DNA of 64,000 nt from Acidobacteriota bacterium (GCA_902812465.1 CADDZE010000010.1:1-64000), one strand, 5' to 3'. Counted from the stretch's first letter, positions 24,046-32,781 are shown. The notes: generated from the letters alone by a model not told the origin. Numbers and translations are program-made.

Positions 24046-25590
24046 ATGGCCCATCTACTTGGCATCGACGTCGGTACCACTGGCACGCGAGCCGTGATCA
24101 TTGAGCCGAACGGCTCGGTGGTGGGAGCGACCACGGCTGACCACCCACCGATGGCTATGCCCAGACCGGGGTGGGCCGAGCAAGACCCGGAAGACTGGTG
24201 GCAAGCCACGATTCGTGCCGTGCGCGGCGCGCTGGAACGGGCCCGCCTCGCCGGCGCCGACATCACGGCGGTTGGCCTCTCCGGGCAGATGCACGGCGTG
24301 GTGCTGTTGGACCAGCGTGACGCGGTCCTGCGGCCGGCACTGATCTGGTGCGACCAGCGGAGTCAGGCCCAGTGCGACTGGATCACCTCCCAGGTCGGAG
24401 CGGAACGCCTCATCCGGCTTGCCTCGAACCCTGCCCTTACCGGCTTCAGCGCCCCCAAGCTGCTTTGGGTCCGCGACCACGAGCCGCAGCTCTACGAGCG
24501 CGTGCGCCGCTTTTTGCTGCCTAAGGACTACATTCGCTTCCGGTTGACCGGTGAATTCGCTACCGAAGTTTCCGACGCTTCGGGCACGCTCTTGTTTGAC
24601 GTGGCCCAGCGCCGCTGGTCGGGGGAACTGCTCTGCCTGCTCAACGTTGATTCCAGCTTACTTCCCCGGTGTGTGGAGTCGCCCGACGTCACCGGCACTG
24701 TCACGCCGGCAGCAGCGCGCCTGACTGGGCTTCAGGCGGGTACGCCCGTGGTGGGCGGCGCGGGCGACCAGGCTGCCAGCGCCGTCGGCAACGGTATCGT
24801 CGAACCTGGTCTCACCTCCGTAACCCTCGGCACCTCCGGTGTGGTGTTCGCTTATACAGAGACGCCCAAGCTGGACCCCCGCGGCCGCATTCATACCTTC
24901 TGCCACGCTGTGCCTGGCCGCTGGCATGTGATGGGCGTCACACAGGGAGCAGGCCTGTCGCTCCGCTGGTTCCGCGATCAACTGGGCACAGAGGAGTGCC
25001 GCCAGGCAACAGAAACGGGCTCGGACCCTTACGACCTCCTGGTGGGTCAAGCTCGGCAGGCTCCGGCGGGATGCGACGGACTGATCTTCCTGCCGTACCT
25101 CATGGGGGAACGCACACCGCATCTGGATCCGCAGGCGCGAGGCGTGTGGTTTGGACTGACGGCGGCCCACACCCGCGCCCACTTGATTCGTTCCATTCTC
25201 GAAGGCGTGGCCTTCAGCTTGCGCGACTCGCTCGAAATCTTCGGAGAGCTGGGAATTCCCGTCGAACAGATCCGCGTCTCCGGAGGAGGAGCGCGCAACG
25301 CTCTCTGGCGGCAGATTCAGGCGGATGTCTACGGGCGCGAGCTGGTGACACTGGCAGAGTCCGAAGGTTCGGCTCTGGGGGCAGCATTGCTGGCAGGAGT
25401 TGGGGGAGGTGTATATAGTTCGGTGCAGGAAGCGGCGCGCTGGCTGCATCTCCGCCAGCGCATTGATCCGCAGCCCGAATCCGCGCGCCTTTACGCGCGC
25501 CAATATGAGGTGTACCGGGCCTTGTACCCGGCCGTCAGGGATCTGGCGCACCAGCTGGCCGGAGTCAGCGGACCTTTTTCAAGGACTTAG
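24046..25590 (+). CDS. xylB: FGGY-family carbohydrate kinase, probable xylulokinase
   Basis: 514 aa from ATG 24046, where the protein begins MAHLLGIDVGTTGTRAV, the phosphate-1 loop at the usual distance from the start of XylB. A GTG at 23998 would add 16 residues and cannot be fully excluded, since a -10 precedes it. SGQMHGVVLLD and WCDQRS are xylulokinase-type substrate-loop motifs; GGAGDQAASAVG carries the expected catalytic Asp (about residue 241); SGGGARNALWRQIQADVYG is the C-terminal nucleotide-binding signature. Predicted reaction: ATP-dependent phosphorylation of D-xylulose. The gene is 3 nt from a DUF4380 gene, and no xylose isomerase or transporter is adjacent. Confidence 0.85.
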   Translation: MAHLLGIDVGTTGTRAVIIEPNGSVVGATTADHPPMAMPRPGWAEQDPEDWWQATIRAVRGALERARLAGADITAVGLSGQMHGVVLLDQRDAVLRPALIWCDQRSQAQCDWITSQVGAERLIRLASNPALTGFSAPKLLWVRDHEPQLYERVRRFLLPKDYIRFRLTGEFATEVSDASGTLLFDVAQRRWSGELLCLLNVDSSLLPRCVESPDVTGTVTPAAARLTGLQAGTPVVGGAGDQAASAVGNGIVEPGLTSVTLGTSGVVFAYTETPKLDPRGRIHTFCHAVPGRWHVMGVTQGAGLSLRWFRDQLGTEECRQATETGSDPYDLLVGQARQAPAGCDGLIFLPYLMGERTPHLDPQARGVWFGLTAAHTRAHLIRSILEGVAFSLRDSLEIFGELGIPVEQIRVSGGGARNALWRQIQADVYGRELVTLAESEGSALGAALLAGVGGGVYSSVQEAARWLHLRQRIDPQPESARLYARQYEVYRALYPAVRDLAHQLAGVSGPFSRT

Positions 25591-25593
25591 TTT

Positions 25594-27000
25594 ATGCGGC
25601 CCCGACACTCAGCCCTTACCGCGGTGGCATCCGCGGGTCTCTGCCAGGTCCTAGTGCTGCTTCTTCTGGTGTGGAGGTGTTCGATGGCTCAGCCGGGAGC
25701 CCCCTCGTTCGCGGCCCAACTGGAGAAGACCACCTATCGCGGCTGGAACGCCTACAAGCTCACCAACGGCATCGTCAGCTTGTATGTGGCGCCGGACATT
25801 GGCGGCCGCGCCATTCAGATGCAGCTGGGCGATCAGGAATTCTTCTTTGTCAACAAGGACCTCGCAGGTAAGGTGCTGCCCGAATCCGAAAACAATCTCC
25901 AGGCCGGCTGGGCGAACTACGGCGGTGACAAGGTGTGGCCCGCTCCGGAGGGCTGGGCCAACGATGATCAGTGGCCCAGCATTCCCTACTACATCCTGGA
26001 CGGGAGCCGCTTCCGGTCCGAAGTGGTGAAGGAGTCGGCCGAGGAAGTGGCCGTACGCGTCACCAGCCCGCCCGACCCGCGCACCGGCATCCAGTTTGAG
26101 CGCACCTACCACGTTTACGCGGGCACCACGCGCATCCGCGTAGACCAGGTGATGCGCAACGCCAGCCGCCGCCGCATCCGCTGGGGCATTTGGCACCTCA
26201 TCCAGAACGATGCTGCGGACGCCCACGATCCCTCCAAGCCCAATCCCGAGCTGTATATGTACGTGCCGCTCAGCGCGCACAGCATTTACCCGCAGGGTTA
26301 CACGCACCTTTATGGGGACGTGTTGCATCCGAGCTATGAAGTCCTGCCAGGCCGCATGCTGCGCATTCACTACCTGTACCGTGTCGGTAAGGTAGGCGCG
26401 GACACCGATCGCGGCTGGCTCGCCGTGGTCAACGGCCAGAAGAACATCGGCTTCGTGGAGACATTCAAGTGCTTTCCTGGCCTGGAGTATCCGGATAACG
26501 CTTCCGTCGAGGCCTGGAACGATGGACCTGGGACTATCTCCCGCGGCGCCTTTGACCAAGTGCTGCCCGACGATCCGAAGAAGACTCCGTACTTCCTTGA
26601 ATCGGAAGTACTCAGTCCTTACGCCCAACTGGACCCCGGCGAGCAATCCGAGTTCACGGTCCACTGGTCGCCCACTAGCGTGCCCAATCCCGTCCACGAG
26701 GCCGTCTGGGCCGGAATCGTCAGCCAGCCGCTGAACGTGGAGAATCCCACGGGGGCTGGTTCGCAGCTTACCCTGAAGGGTGTGTTTGGCGTTTTCACAC
26801 CCGGCACCGCGGAGGCTGTCTTCTACGGCCAAATGGGTGACGAGTTGGGTCGCGAGCGTCTGCAGGCTGTCGATCCACGGCAGGTGTTTCGGCTCGATAA
26901 GGCCGTCCAAGTGCCGCGGGGCGCGTATCGCGTGAGTGTGCGGGTGCTCGATGCCGAGGGGGAGAATCGCGGCTACCTTGGCAACGTAATCCTGCGGTAA
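25594..27000 (+). CDS. Secreted DUF4380 protein
   Basis: 468 aa. ATG 3 nt after the xylB stop, with AAGGA 8 nt upstream. A signal peptide covers about residues 1-32. The body starts GGRAIQMQLGDQEFFFVNKDL and has WANYGGDKVWPAPEGW, the conserved DUF4380 block. This family is predicted to have a galactose-mutarotase-like beta-sandwich, so a role in sugar or oligosaccharide recognition is plausible but unproven. Coupling to a sugar kinase gene supports a carbohydrate link. Confidence 0.8.
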   Translation: MRPRHSALTAVASAGLCQVLVLLLLVWRCSMAQPGAPSFAAQLEKTTYRGWNAYKLTNGIVSLYVAPDIGGRAIQMQLGDQEFFFVNKDLAGKVLPESENNLQAGWANYGGDKVWPAPEGWANDDQWPSIPYYILDGSRFRSEVVKESAEEVAVRVTSPPDPRTGIQFERTYHVYAGTTRIRVDQVMRNASRRRIRWGIWHLIQNDAADAHDPSKPNPELYMYVPLSAHSIYPQGYTHLYGDVLHPSYEVLPGRMLRIHYLYRVGKVGADTDRGWLAVVNGQKNIGFVETFKCFPGLEYPDNASVEAWNDGPGTISRGAFDQVLPDDPKKTPYFLESEVLSPYAQLDPGEQSEFTVHWSPTSVPNPVHEAVWAGIVSQPLNVENPTGAGSQLTLKGVFGVFTPGTAEAVFYGQMGDELGRERLQAVDPRQVFRLDKAVQVPRGAYRVSVRVLDAEGENRGYLGNVILR

Positions 27001-27095
27001 GGGTGGGGAGGTTAGAGACGCGAAGGGTTCGGGTGCATCGGCAGACCGGCAGCCGGACGGCGCGGCTCTGATGACGGCAGGCGGGTAGCGAGCCG

Positions 27096-27860
27096 TCAAC
27101 TTTCCACGGGTACCCGCAGGGCGCTAAGCCAGCCGGAGAGGTGATTCAGGCTGGGATAGTCGGTGCGATCGGCTTGCAGAGGCGTGACGGAGATTTCCTG
27201 GGCGAGGATAGCCGCGTAATCGGAGTCCGGTTCGACATGATCGAAGGCGACGTATTCATCCTGCCAGTAGTAAGGCCGTCCGCGCGGGTCTTGCTTGGCG
27301 TGGATGACATTCTGAGTGATCTTGCGGCTTTGGCGTGTGATCCGGACTCCACGCACCTCTCCGCGTGGCACGTTCACGTTCAGCATCACGCCCGGCGGGA
27401 GTCCTTCAGCTAAAACCTTGCTGGCAATCCGCGGCGCGAACGCAGCGGCCGCCGAGAAATCCAGGTGGTGGCGCGAAGCGAGGGAAAAGGCGATGGCCGG
27501 GACACCGTGCAAGGTCGCTTCCATGGCCCCAGCGACGGTGCCGGAGTAGATCACGTTCTCCCCCAGATTACCGCCCGCATTGATGCCCGACGCCACCAGG
27601 TGGGGCCTTTCCGGAAGCAACCGGTGCAGGGCGAGAATGACGGCGTCGGCCGGGGTGCCAGAAACGCTGTAATGCCGGTCGTCGAGCTGACGGACGCGCA
27701 GAGGCGCATGAATGGTGATGGCCTGGCTGGTTCCGCTCATCTCGTGCTCAGGCGCGACTACCACAACGTCTCCGAGCGAGGCTAGGCTGTGTTCGAGCGC
27801 CCTCAGACCTTCGGCGTAGATTCCATCGTCATTGGTCACCAGGATTTGCTTACGAGCCAT
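27096..27860 (-). CDS. surE: 5'/3'-nucleotidase SurE
   Basis: 254 aa, full length for SurE. The N-terminus MARKQILVTNDDG has the two metal-binding Asp residues (11-12). EHEMSGTSQAIT, SGTPADAV and GINAGGNLGENVIYSGTVAGAMEA are the other conserved active-site blocks. It hydrolyses nucleoside monophosphates (and sometimes polyphosphate) with a divalent metal and is linked to stationary-phase survival. GGGGAGG lies upstream. It follows a LolA-like gene with a 51-nt gap on the same strand, so they may share a transcript. Confidence 0.95.
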   Translation of the reverse strand: MARKQILVTNDDGIYAEGLRALEHSLASLGDVVVVAPEHEMSGTSQAITIHAPLRVRQLDDRHYSVSGTPADAVILALHRLLPERPHLVASGINAGGNLGENVIYSGTVAGAMEATLHGVPAIAFSLASRHHLDFSAAAAFAPRIASKVLAEGLPPGVMLNVNVPRGEVRGVRITRQSRKITQNVIHAKQDPRGRPYYWQDEYVAFDHVEPDSDYAAILAQEISVTPLQADRTDYPSLNHLSGWLSALRVPVES

Positions 27861-27911
27861 CGTCCTCCCCTGGTATCACCGGCAGCGGGTTGGGCGGCAC
27901 GACCGTGAGGC

Positions 27912-28652
27912 TTAGGGCTTCGCTGCGGGCGGCTTTGGCATTTGAAACACGGCGGGATCAATCGCGGGATTCAGTTCGATCTTCTCAATACTCAACCGGG
28001 AGCGAAGCGGGCTGCCTTTAAGGCCGCTGACGAAGCTATGGGCAAAGAGGATGCCTCCGGTTTCTCGGTAGTCACCCACCTCCTCCTCCAGCGTCAGCAG
28101 TTTGCCGTTCAGCGTTCGCTCAATTTCCTCGCGAATTTCGAGAAACGACTGGGAGCACAGGTACTGGTACATGACGCGGCCGGTTTTGAGCGTGACTTTG
28201 AGCTTGTAGCAACGCTGGCCCTCCACGTCGGCGGTGCCGAGGAATTCCACGCGATTCCCCTTGGCGGCATAATCGGTCAGCGGCCCATCGATGCCATTCA
28301 GTGCCTCGTCCTGGAGGTTGGCCAGGTCGGGACCGCTCAAGGGCTCCGGGCCCTTGCCGCTTCCGGGGACGATCTGCCATCCGGTGTGTCCGTCGTAAGC
28401 GCGCGCTCCCGCGCTCCCTTGAAGGGTGAAGTCCTCGCGGATCGAGTCAGGCCGCAGGACGCGCACGGTAATGGGCCCTTCCGCGTCGGGTCCGAGACTG
28501 ATTCGCCCAGTCAGCAGCATGGCGCGGATGCCGCGCAACTTCTCCAGCCCGCCGCGCGCGGCGAGATTTCTGGCCACAATTTCGTCCGCTGTCTGGCTGG
28601 CAACCGGCGCCGCCAGCGCCAGCATGGCGACCGTAAGCAACGTTGCTTTCAT
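27912..28652 (-). CDS. Secreted protein resembling LolA-like outer-membrane lipoprotein-sorting proteins
   Basis: 246 aa. The start at 28652 is supported by GGAGG 6 nt upstream and a signal peptide (MKATLLTVAMLALAAPVASQ). The mature N-terminus TADEIVARNLAARGGLEKL is the sequence commonly seen at the start of periplasmic LolA/LppX-fold proteins in Acidobacteria. The remainder is beta-rich (MLLTGRISLG..., CYKLKVTLKTGRVMYQYL), consistent with that half-barrel, which binds lipid or lipoprotein. I cannot assign a cargo. Confidence 0.7.
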   Translation of the reverse strand: MKATLLTVAMLALAAPVASQTADEIVARNLAARGGLEKLRGIRAMLLTGRISLGPDAEGPITVRVLRPDSIREDFTLQGSAGARAYDGHTGWQIVPGSGKGPEPLSGPDLANLQDEALNGIDGPLTDYAAKGNRVEFLGTADVEGQRCYKLKVTLKTGRVMYQYLCSQSFLEIREEIERTLNGKLLTLEEEVGDYRETGGILFAHSFVSGLKGSPLRSRLSIEKIELNPAIDPAVFQMPKPPAAKP

Positions 28653-28692
28653 CGAGACCTCCGAAAATTTGCTTTGCTTCGCCGGAACAGGC

Positions 28693-28721
28693 ATCATAGC
28701 CTGCGGGCCGGTGAGCGTCAA
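28693..28721 (-). promoter_or_regulatory. Promoter of the LolA-like gene
   Basis: Minus strand: TTGACG (28721-28716), 17-nt spacer, TATGAT (28698-28693), about 40 nt before the start codon. Confidence 0.6.
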
Positions 28722-28750
28722 AACCTCCGGCGCACGATGAAGGAGCGACG

Positions 28751-29680
28751 ATGGGTGTGATGCGCAGCATACTGCTGGCGGCATCGCAGAACTCCTGGCT
28801 GCGCGAGCACGCTCCGCGTTATCGATTTGTGCGGCGGGCCGTCTCGCGCTTCATGCCGGGCGAGCAGCTGGAGGATGCTCTTGCTGCTGCAGAAGCGCTG
28901 GCCCGGCAGGGAATGGGCACGCTGCTGACCCGCCTGGGAGAGAACGTCGCCTCGGAAGAGGAGGCCAATCAGACGGCGAGGCACTACACTACGGTGCTGG
29001 ACGCCGTCCGGCAGCGCGGACTCGACGCGGAAATCTCCGTCAAACTGACCCAGCTCGGTCTCGACCTTAGCCGCGAACTTTGCTACCGCCATCTGGCCTC
29101 GTTGATCGAATATGCGGGCCCCACCAGCGTGGTCTGGATTGACATGGAAGCGAGCCCTTACGTGGATGTCACGCTGGAGCTCTACCGCCGCGCGCGCGCA
29201 GCCTTCCCTAACGTGGGAGTTTGCCTGCAGGCTTACCTCTATCGCACCGCCGACGATCTTGCTTCCCTGCTCCCCCTTGCTCCTGCCATCCGCCTGGTGA
29301 AGGGAGCTTATCGCGAACCAGCCCATATTGCCTTTCCCCGTAAACGCGACGTGGATGAGAACTACTACGTCCTGGCCAGCCGCCTGCTTGCTCCTGAGGC
29401 GCGCCGGGCCGGCGTGCGGGCAGGCATCGCTACCCACGACCGCAACCTCATCCGCCGCATTGAGGCCCTCGCGGCCTCGGACGGCCTGCGGAAGCAAGAG
29501 GTCGAGTTCCAGATGCTCTTCGGGATCCAGCGTAGCGAGCAGCTGCGCCTGGCCCAGGAAGGCTACCGCACCCGCGTGCTGATCTCCTACGGCTCCTGCT
29601 GGTTTCCCTGGTACATGCGGCGGCTGGCTGAGCGCCCGGCCAACCTTACTTTCGTCCTGAAAAACATCTTCTCTTCTTGA
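28751..29680 (+). CDS. Proline dehydrogenase (monofunctional)
   Basis: 309 aa, typical of single-domain ProDH rather than bifunctional PutA. AAGGAG lies upstream of the ATG. The FAD-binding beta/alpha barrel shows EISVKLTQLGL, WIDMEAS, LVKGAYREP (substrate/FAD Lys), ATHDRNLI and EFQMLFGI in the expected order. It oxidises L-proline to pyrroline-5-carboxylate at the membrane, passing electrons to the quinone pool. No P5C dehydrogenase gene is next to it. Confidence 0.93.
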   Translation: MGVMRSILLAASQNSWLREHAPRYRFVRRAVSRFMPGEQLEDALAAAEALARQGMGTLLTRLGENVASEEEANQTARHYTTVLDAVRQRGLDAEISVKLTQLGLDLSRELCYRHLASLIEYAGPTSVVWIDMEASPYVDVTLELYRRARAAFPNVGVCLQAYLYRTADDLASLLPLAPAIRLVKGAYREPAHIAFPRKRDVDENYYVLASRLLAPEARRAGVRAGIATHDRNLIRRIEALAASDGLRKQEVEFQMLFGIQRSEQLRLAQEGYRTRVLISYGSCWFPWYMRRLAERPANLTFVLKNIFSS

Positions 29681-29698
29681 TCCCGCGCGCGCGCCTGT

Positions 29699-29878
29699 TC
29701 AGGCTCCCGCCGCGACGCCCTTGGCCATGCACTCCGGATGCCGGCAGTTGCAGGAAAGCTCCATGGTGTCGCGCGCGTCGTGGCAGTAGTCGCTGCAATA
29801 TTTCTTACCCTTTTCGACGGTGCAGTTGCATGAGGGGTGTGCGCAGGGCTTCTTTTCGTCCTTAGGGGCTCCGGCCAT
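29699..29878 (-). CDS. Small Cys-rich metallothionein-like protein
   Basis: 59 aa, with AGGTGA 5 nt before the ATG. Eight cysteines and two clustered histidines: PCAHPSCNC near the N-terminus, KKYCSDYCHDARD in the middle, SCNCRHPEC near the end. The pattern C-x4-C-x-C, then Y-C-S-x2-C, then C-x-C-x4-C parallels cyanobacterial SmtA and Pseudomonas metallothioneins, which bind zinc or cadmium in a cluster with a zinc-finger-like fold. Function is inferred from the pattern. It is convergent with the proline dehydrogenase gene (stops 18 nt apart). Confidence 0.75.
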   Translation of the reverse strand: MAGAPKDEKKPCAHPSCNCTVEKGKKYCSDYCHDARDTMELSCNCRHPECMAKGVAAGA

Positions 29879-30065
29879 AAGTCACCTCCGCGGAGCTGTT
29901 GCGTGCTGCTGGTCATCGTACTCCTTCCACGTTCCCTTCTCAATGACAACAGCGAGCCTCCGAGGTTGACGCTGTGACTGGCCGCGCCTGCCCTCCCGAG
30001 GGCGCGTTGCCTTCTCTGTGTTCTGGCCTCGGCCCGGCCGCCGGCGACCGCAACAGAACCAGGCT

Positions 30066-30728
30066 CTAGCGACCTGCCAGAAACGGGTTGAACTCCCGCT
30101 CGTGCCCCAGTGTGGTCGGCGGGCCGTGCCCGGGAAACACGGGCGTGTCATCGGGAAAGACCAGCAAGCGCGTACGGATCGAGTGCAGGATCTGGCGGTA
30201 GTCGCCGCCCCACAGGTCGGTGCGGCCGATGCTCCCTTGGAACAGCGTATCGCCGCTGAAGATCCTCCGGTGCTCACCGGGCAGATAGAGCGAGACGCTA
30301 CCTGGTGAGTGGCCTGGTGTATGAAGCACTTCGAGCGCCAGCGAGCCGCAGCGCAGCTTGTCGCCCTCGGTGAGGAATTGCTCCACGGAGACGGTTTCCG
30401 GCGGGCGGACGCCCAGCCAGGCTGCCTGCTCGGCCAGATGCTGGTACAGAAACAGATCGCCTTCATGCATCAGTACCGGGGCGCCGGTAGCGCGTTGCAA
30501 CCGCTCGATGCCGCCCACGTGGTCAATGTGGGCGTGGGTGGCCACGATGTACTTCACCTTGAGGCGGTGTTGGGCCAGGAGGCTCTGCACGCGCTCCACC
30601 TCGTCACCCGGATCAATCACCACTGCTTCTCCGGAAACGGGATCACCCACGATCGAGCAGTTGCACGCCAGCATGCCGACGGGCAGGATTTCGTGGATCA
30701 AGGGGGCAGGGTTAACTGGTTTGCTCAT
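30066..30728 (-). CDS. MBL-fold hydrolase, glyoxalase II-like (YcbL type)
   Basis: 220 aa. THAHIDHVGG (metal site), GHSPGSVSLYLPG (third ligand) and SGDTLFQGSIGRTDLWGG (bridging Asp and following loop) are diagnostic of the short glyoxalase II-like group. ACNCSIVGDPVSGEAVVIDPGD is its N-terminal hairpin. Such enzymes hydrolyse thioesters, but the physiological substrate of YcbL-type proteins is poorly defined. The ATG overlaps the stop of an upstream remnant ORF by 4 nt. Confidence 0.88.
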   Translation of the reverse strand: MSKPVNPAPLIHEILPVGMLACNCSIVGDPVSGEAVVIDPGDEVERVQSLLAQHRLKVKYIVATHAHIDHVGGIERLQRATGAPVLMHEGDLFLYQHLAEQAAWLGVRPPETVSVEQFLTEGDKLRCGSLALEVLHTPGHSPGSVSLYLPGEHRRIFSGDTLFQGSIGRTDLWGGDYRQILHSIRTRLLVFPDDTPVFPGHGPPTTLGHEREFNPFLAGR

Positions 30729-31288
30729 GGGCTGCGATGGTAGCGCTGGGCGAAGAACTGCCCTTTGTCCATGGTTGCGGGCACGGCCACATCAAAAAAG
30801 TCGACCATTATCTCGTCGTCCGTCTGATTGCCCCACGTCACGGCGCGATCCGGATCGGGGTTGTGGGGATTGTGCCGCGAATTATCGTACCAAGCTACCG
30901 CCTCCAACTCGGCTCCGGCCTTTAGCGGCCGCAGCTCTTGCAGGCGGTAACTGAGCTGCCAGTGGAAAGCGCAGTTCACGCGCCGCAACGACTCGATGCG
31001 ACCGTTCGGATGCATGAGGTTGAAATGGCGGGGGCGGCGGAGCTGGCATCGGTCCTGGAGGATGGGCAAGATGTCGCGATAGAAAGTGCGCCTGAATGGG
31101 GGAGTTGTTGGAGCTGCCTGCAGCCCAGACGCCGCCATGGCCATGCCCTTTAAGGAGACAACGGAAGCCGGCGGCTCGATTAGCCGCGGCCCGTGCATCA
31201 GCCCGCGGCTTTGACGGTGGCTTGCGGCAGAGCTGCCCGCGCGGTTGAAGGCCGGTGCAGACCACCGTCGGTGCGGTGAGGCGAACAT
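30725..31288 (-). pseudogene. Internally deleted remnant of a cytochrome c/ascorbate-monooxygenase-like protein
   Basis: The frame (187 codons) contains FYRDILPILQDRCQ, which in intact relatives is followed by a C-x-C-H haem site and a copper-monooxygenase-like domain. Here it jumps straight to HFNLMHPNGRIESLRR and then the usual C-terminus (FHWQLSYRLQ, AVAWYDNSRHNPHNPDP, WGNQTDDEIMVDFFDVAVPA). The haem motif and central domain are missing, so the enzyme cannot work as in its relatives. The first ~50 residues look non-coding. The stop overlaps the next start as ATGA, so a short retained product is possible. Confidence 0.6.
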
Positions 31289-31324
31289 CTGAGAGGGTGT
31301 GCCAGCAACACCGGGAGTGCCGCT

Positions 31325-31834
31325 TCACCGGTGTAGGACGGCTTCTTTGAACGTCCCGTGCTGCTGCTCGATCTTTTTCTGCAGCATCATGATGGCGTAG
31401 ATCAGCTGTTCGGGACGCGGGGGGCATCCGGGCACATAGACGTCGACCGGGACGAACTGGTTGACGCCCTGCACGATGGCGTAGTTGTTGAAGACTCCGC
31501 CGGAAGTGGCGCAAGCGCCCATCGAGATGACCCACTTCGGCTCTGGCATCTGTTCGTAAAGCCGCTTGATGACCGGGGCCATTTTCTGGGAGACACGACC
31601 GGCCACAATCATCAGGTCCGATTGCCGGGGCGAGCCGCGGAAGACCTCCATCCCGAAGCGCGCGATATCAAAGCGCGAGGCGGACATGGACATCATCTCG
31701 ATGGCACAGCAAGCCAGGCCAAAGCTCATGGGCCACAGCGACGACTTGCGCGCCCAGTTCACGGCCTTGTCCAACTGAGTGAAGATCAGGCCTTCAAACC
31801 CGGAAGACGCAGGCGCTAACGCCAAATTCTCCAT
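31325..31834 (-). CDS. nuoB: NADH-quinone oxidoreductase subunit B
   Basis: 169 aa. Cluster N2 ligands are all present: adjacent Cys42-Cys43 (GLACCAIEM), Cys108 (MGACATSGG) and Cys137 ([10 protein letters not shown]). The subunit carries the last Fe-S cluster before quinone in complex I. The start at 31834 gives the usual N-terminus; the longer frame begins with a TTG and has no family resemblance. No other nuo gene is in the window, although nuoB normally sits between nuoA and nuoC. A TATAAT ends 7 nt before the start. Confidence 0.93.
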   Translation of the reverse strand: MENLALAPASSGFEGLIFTQLDKAVNWARKSSLWPMSFGLACCAIEMMSMSASRFDIARFGMEVFRGSPRQSDLMIVAGRVSQKMAPVIKRLYEQMPEPKWVISMGACATSGGVFNNYAIVQGVNQFVPVDVYVPGCPPRPEQLIYAIMMLQKKIEQQHGTFKEAVLHR

Positions 31835-31841
31835 AGGGCTT

Positions 31842-31870
31842 ATTATAGGCCGTTTCTGCCCGCTTGTCTC
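31842..31870 (-). promoter_or_regulatory. Promoter of nuoB, leaderless configuration
   Basis: Minus strand: GAGACA (31870-31865), 17-nt spacer, TATAAT (31847-31842), then 7 nt to the ATG at 31834. The message would start at or next to the start codon. Confidence 0.55.
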
Positions 31871-31999
31871 CTTCCGCTCAGCCGGCCAGCGCTCGCCCAA
31901 AGCGTGTGCGAACGCGCCCCGCCCGTTCCCAGGACGCCCGCCAGCGTGACAGAATCGCCGCGTCCGGCTTCAGAAGGGGGTGAGATGCGTCCTTTGTTG

Positions 32000-32050
32000 C
32001 AACCCCGGTCCTTTCTTTTCAACAACATATCCGGTTCGTTTCGTCAAAAT
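32000..32050 (-). repeat. Dispersed repeat, copy C
   Basis: Read on the minus strand it contains GACGAAACGAACCGG, ATATGTTGTTGAAAA, then AAAGGACCGGGGTTG. Orientation is toward nuoB, about 130 nt upstream of its -35. Identity with copies A and B spans more than 30 nt. Confidence 0.8.
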
Positions 32051-32412
32051 CACTTTTTGCTACGCGAACCGAGCCGCGGCCTTTCGAAAACGTTCTCCTT
32101 GTCGACAACGTAGACGCCGCGCACACTTCTGAAGCGCGTCGACGATGTATGCAGGCTGAAGCGGTTGCTGGCGGGGTCCGGGTTGCTGACAGAAGCGAGG
32201 GAAGAGGCTCTCTTTCCCTCTAGCAGCGGGGTAGCCGCAGGTCGACGGGCTCCGAACGCGCCCCCGCTGGGACAGTTTAGGTGCCTCGTTCCTGGACCTG
32301 GGCGAGGTGGCTCCTCCGGCCTCGCCGCCTGTTCCCTCGCGCAGGCCAAGCCATCTCTACTGACCTCCCGCGTTTGGGGAGGCCGAAAGTCTATTCCGCC
32401 GCGTCGAGCCCC

Positions 32413-32664
32413 TTAAGCCGTACGCCGCAGTGCGTGATAGACCACCAGGAATATCACGGCTCCGGCCACCGCCACCAGAAGGCTGTAAAGGTTGAGTCCT
32501 GTAACGCCCGAAGCCCCGAAGAATCGAAAGACGAAGCCCCCTACTACCGCACCCACGATTCCAAGGACGATGTCCAGGAGTATCCCTTCGCCTGCCTTGT
32601 TCACGATCTTGCTGGCAATGAATCCCGCGATCAAGCCCAGGACAATCCAGGCAATGATTGACAT
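32413..32664 (-). CDS. GlsB/YeaQ/YmgE-family small membrane protein
   Basis: 83 aa with GAGGAGG 6 nt upstream of the ATG. Three hydrophobic helices: SIIAWIVLGLIAGFIASKIV, then ILLDIVLGIVGAVVGGFVF, then a third ending in VVYHALRR. Gly-rich spacing is typical of the transglycosylase-associated (PF04226-type) family, which is linked to envelope and general stress in several bacteria. The molecular role is unknown. Confidence 0.9.
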   Translation of the reverse strand: MSIIAWIVLGLIAGFIASKIVNKAGEGILLDIVLGIVGAVVGGFVFRFFGASGVTGLNLYSLLVAVAGAVIFLVVYHALRRTA

Positions 32665-32751
32665 GTTGGCCTCCTCTCTGCTGGGTGAGAGGCGCTTGCG
32701 CGCCCTCACGCGATACGGATCGGGTTGCCTTTCGCTTCTAGAGCGAAGGCG

Positions 32752-32781
32752 ACAGTACGTCCCAACACCCTTCGCGGTCAA
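32752..32781 (-). promoter_or_regulatory. Possible promoter of the GlsB-like gene
   Basis: Minus strand: TTGACC (32781-32776), 18-nt spacer, TACTGT (32757-32752). The adjacent GTAACTTA (32782-32789) and TAAGTTAC (32840-32847) form an inverted repeat around it. Confidence 0.4.

Larger units (their letters stand above)
31835..32412. other. Intergenic region, 578 nt, no gene supported
   Basis: Short open frames occur on both strands but lack a ribosome site, family resemblance or consistent coding bias. The region contains the nuoB promoter and repeat copy C (32000-32050). It could hold decayed sequence. Confidence 0.5.

Noticed and set aside
25651-27099. 482-codon minus-strand frame opposite the DUF4380 gene
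   Set aside because: Shadow of a high-GC gene; the plus frame has a signal peptide and a recognised domain.
32165-32416. Plus-strand small frame in the nuoB/GlsB intergenic region
   Set aside because: No ribosome site or recognisable family; overlaps the end of the GlsB-like gene on the opposite strand.
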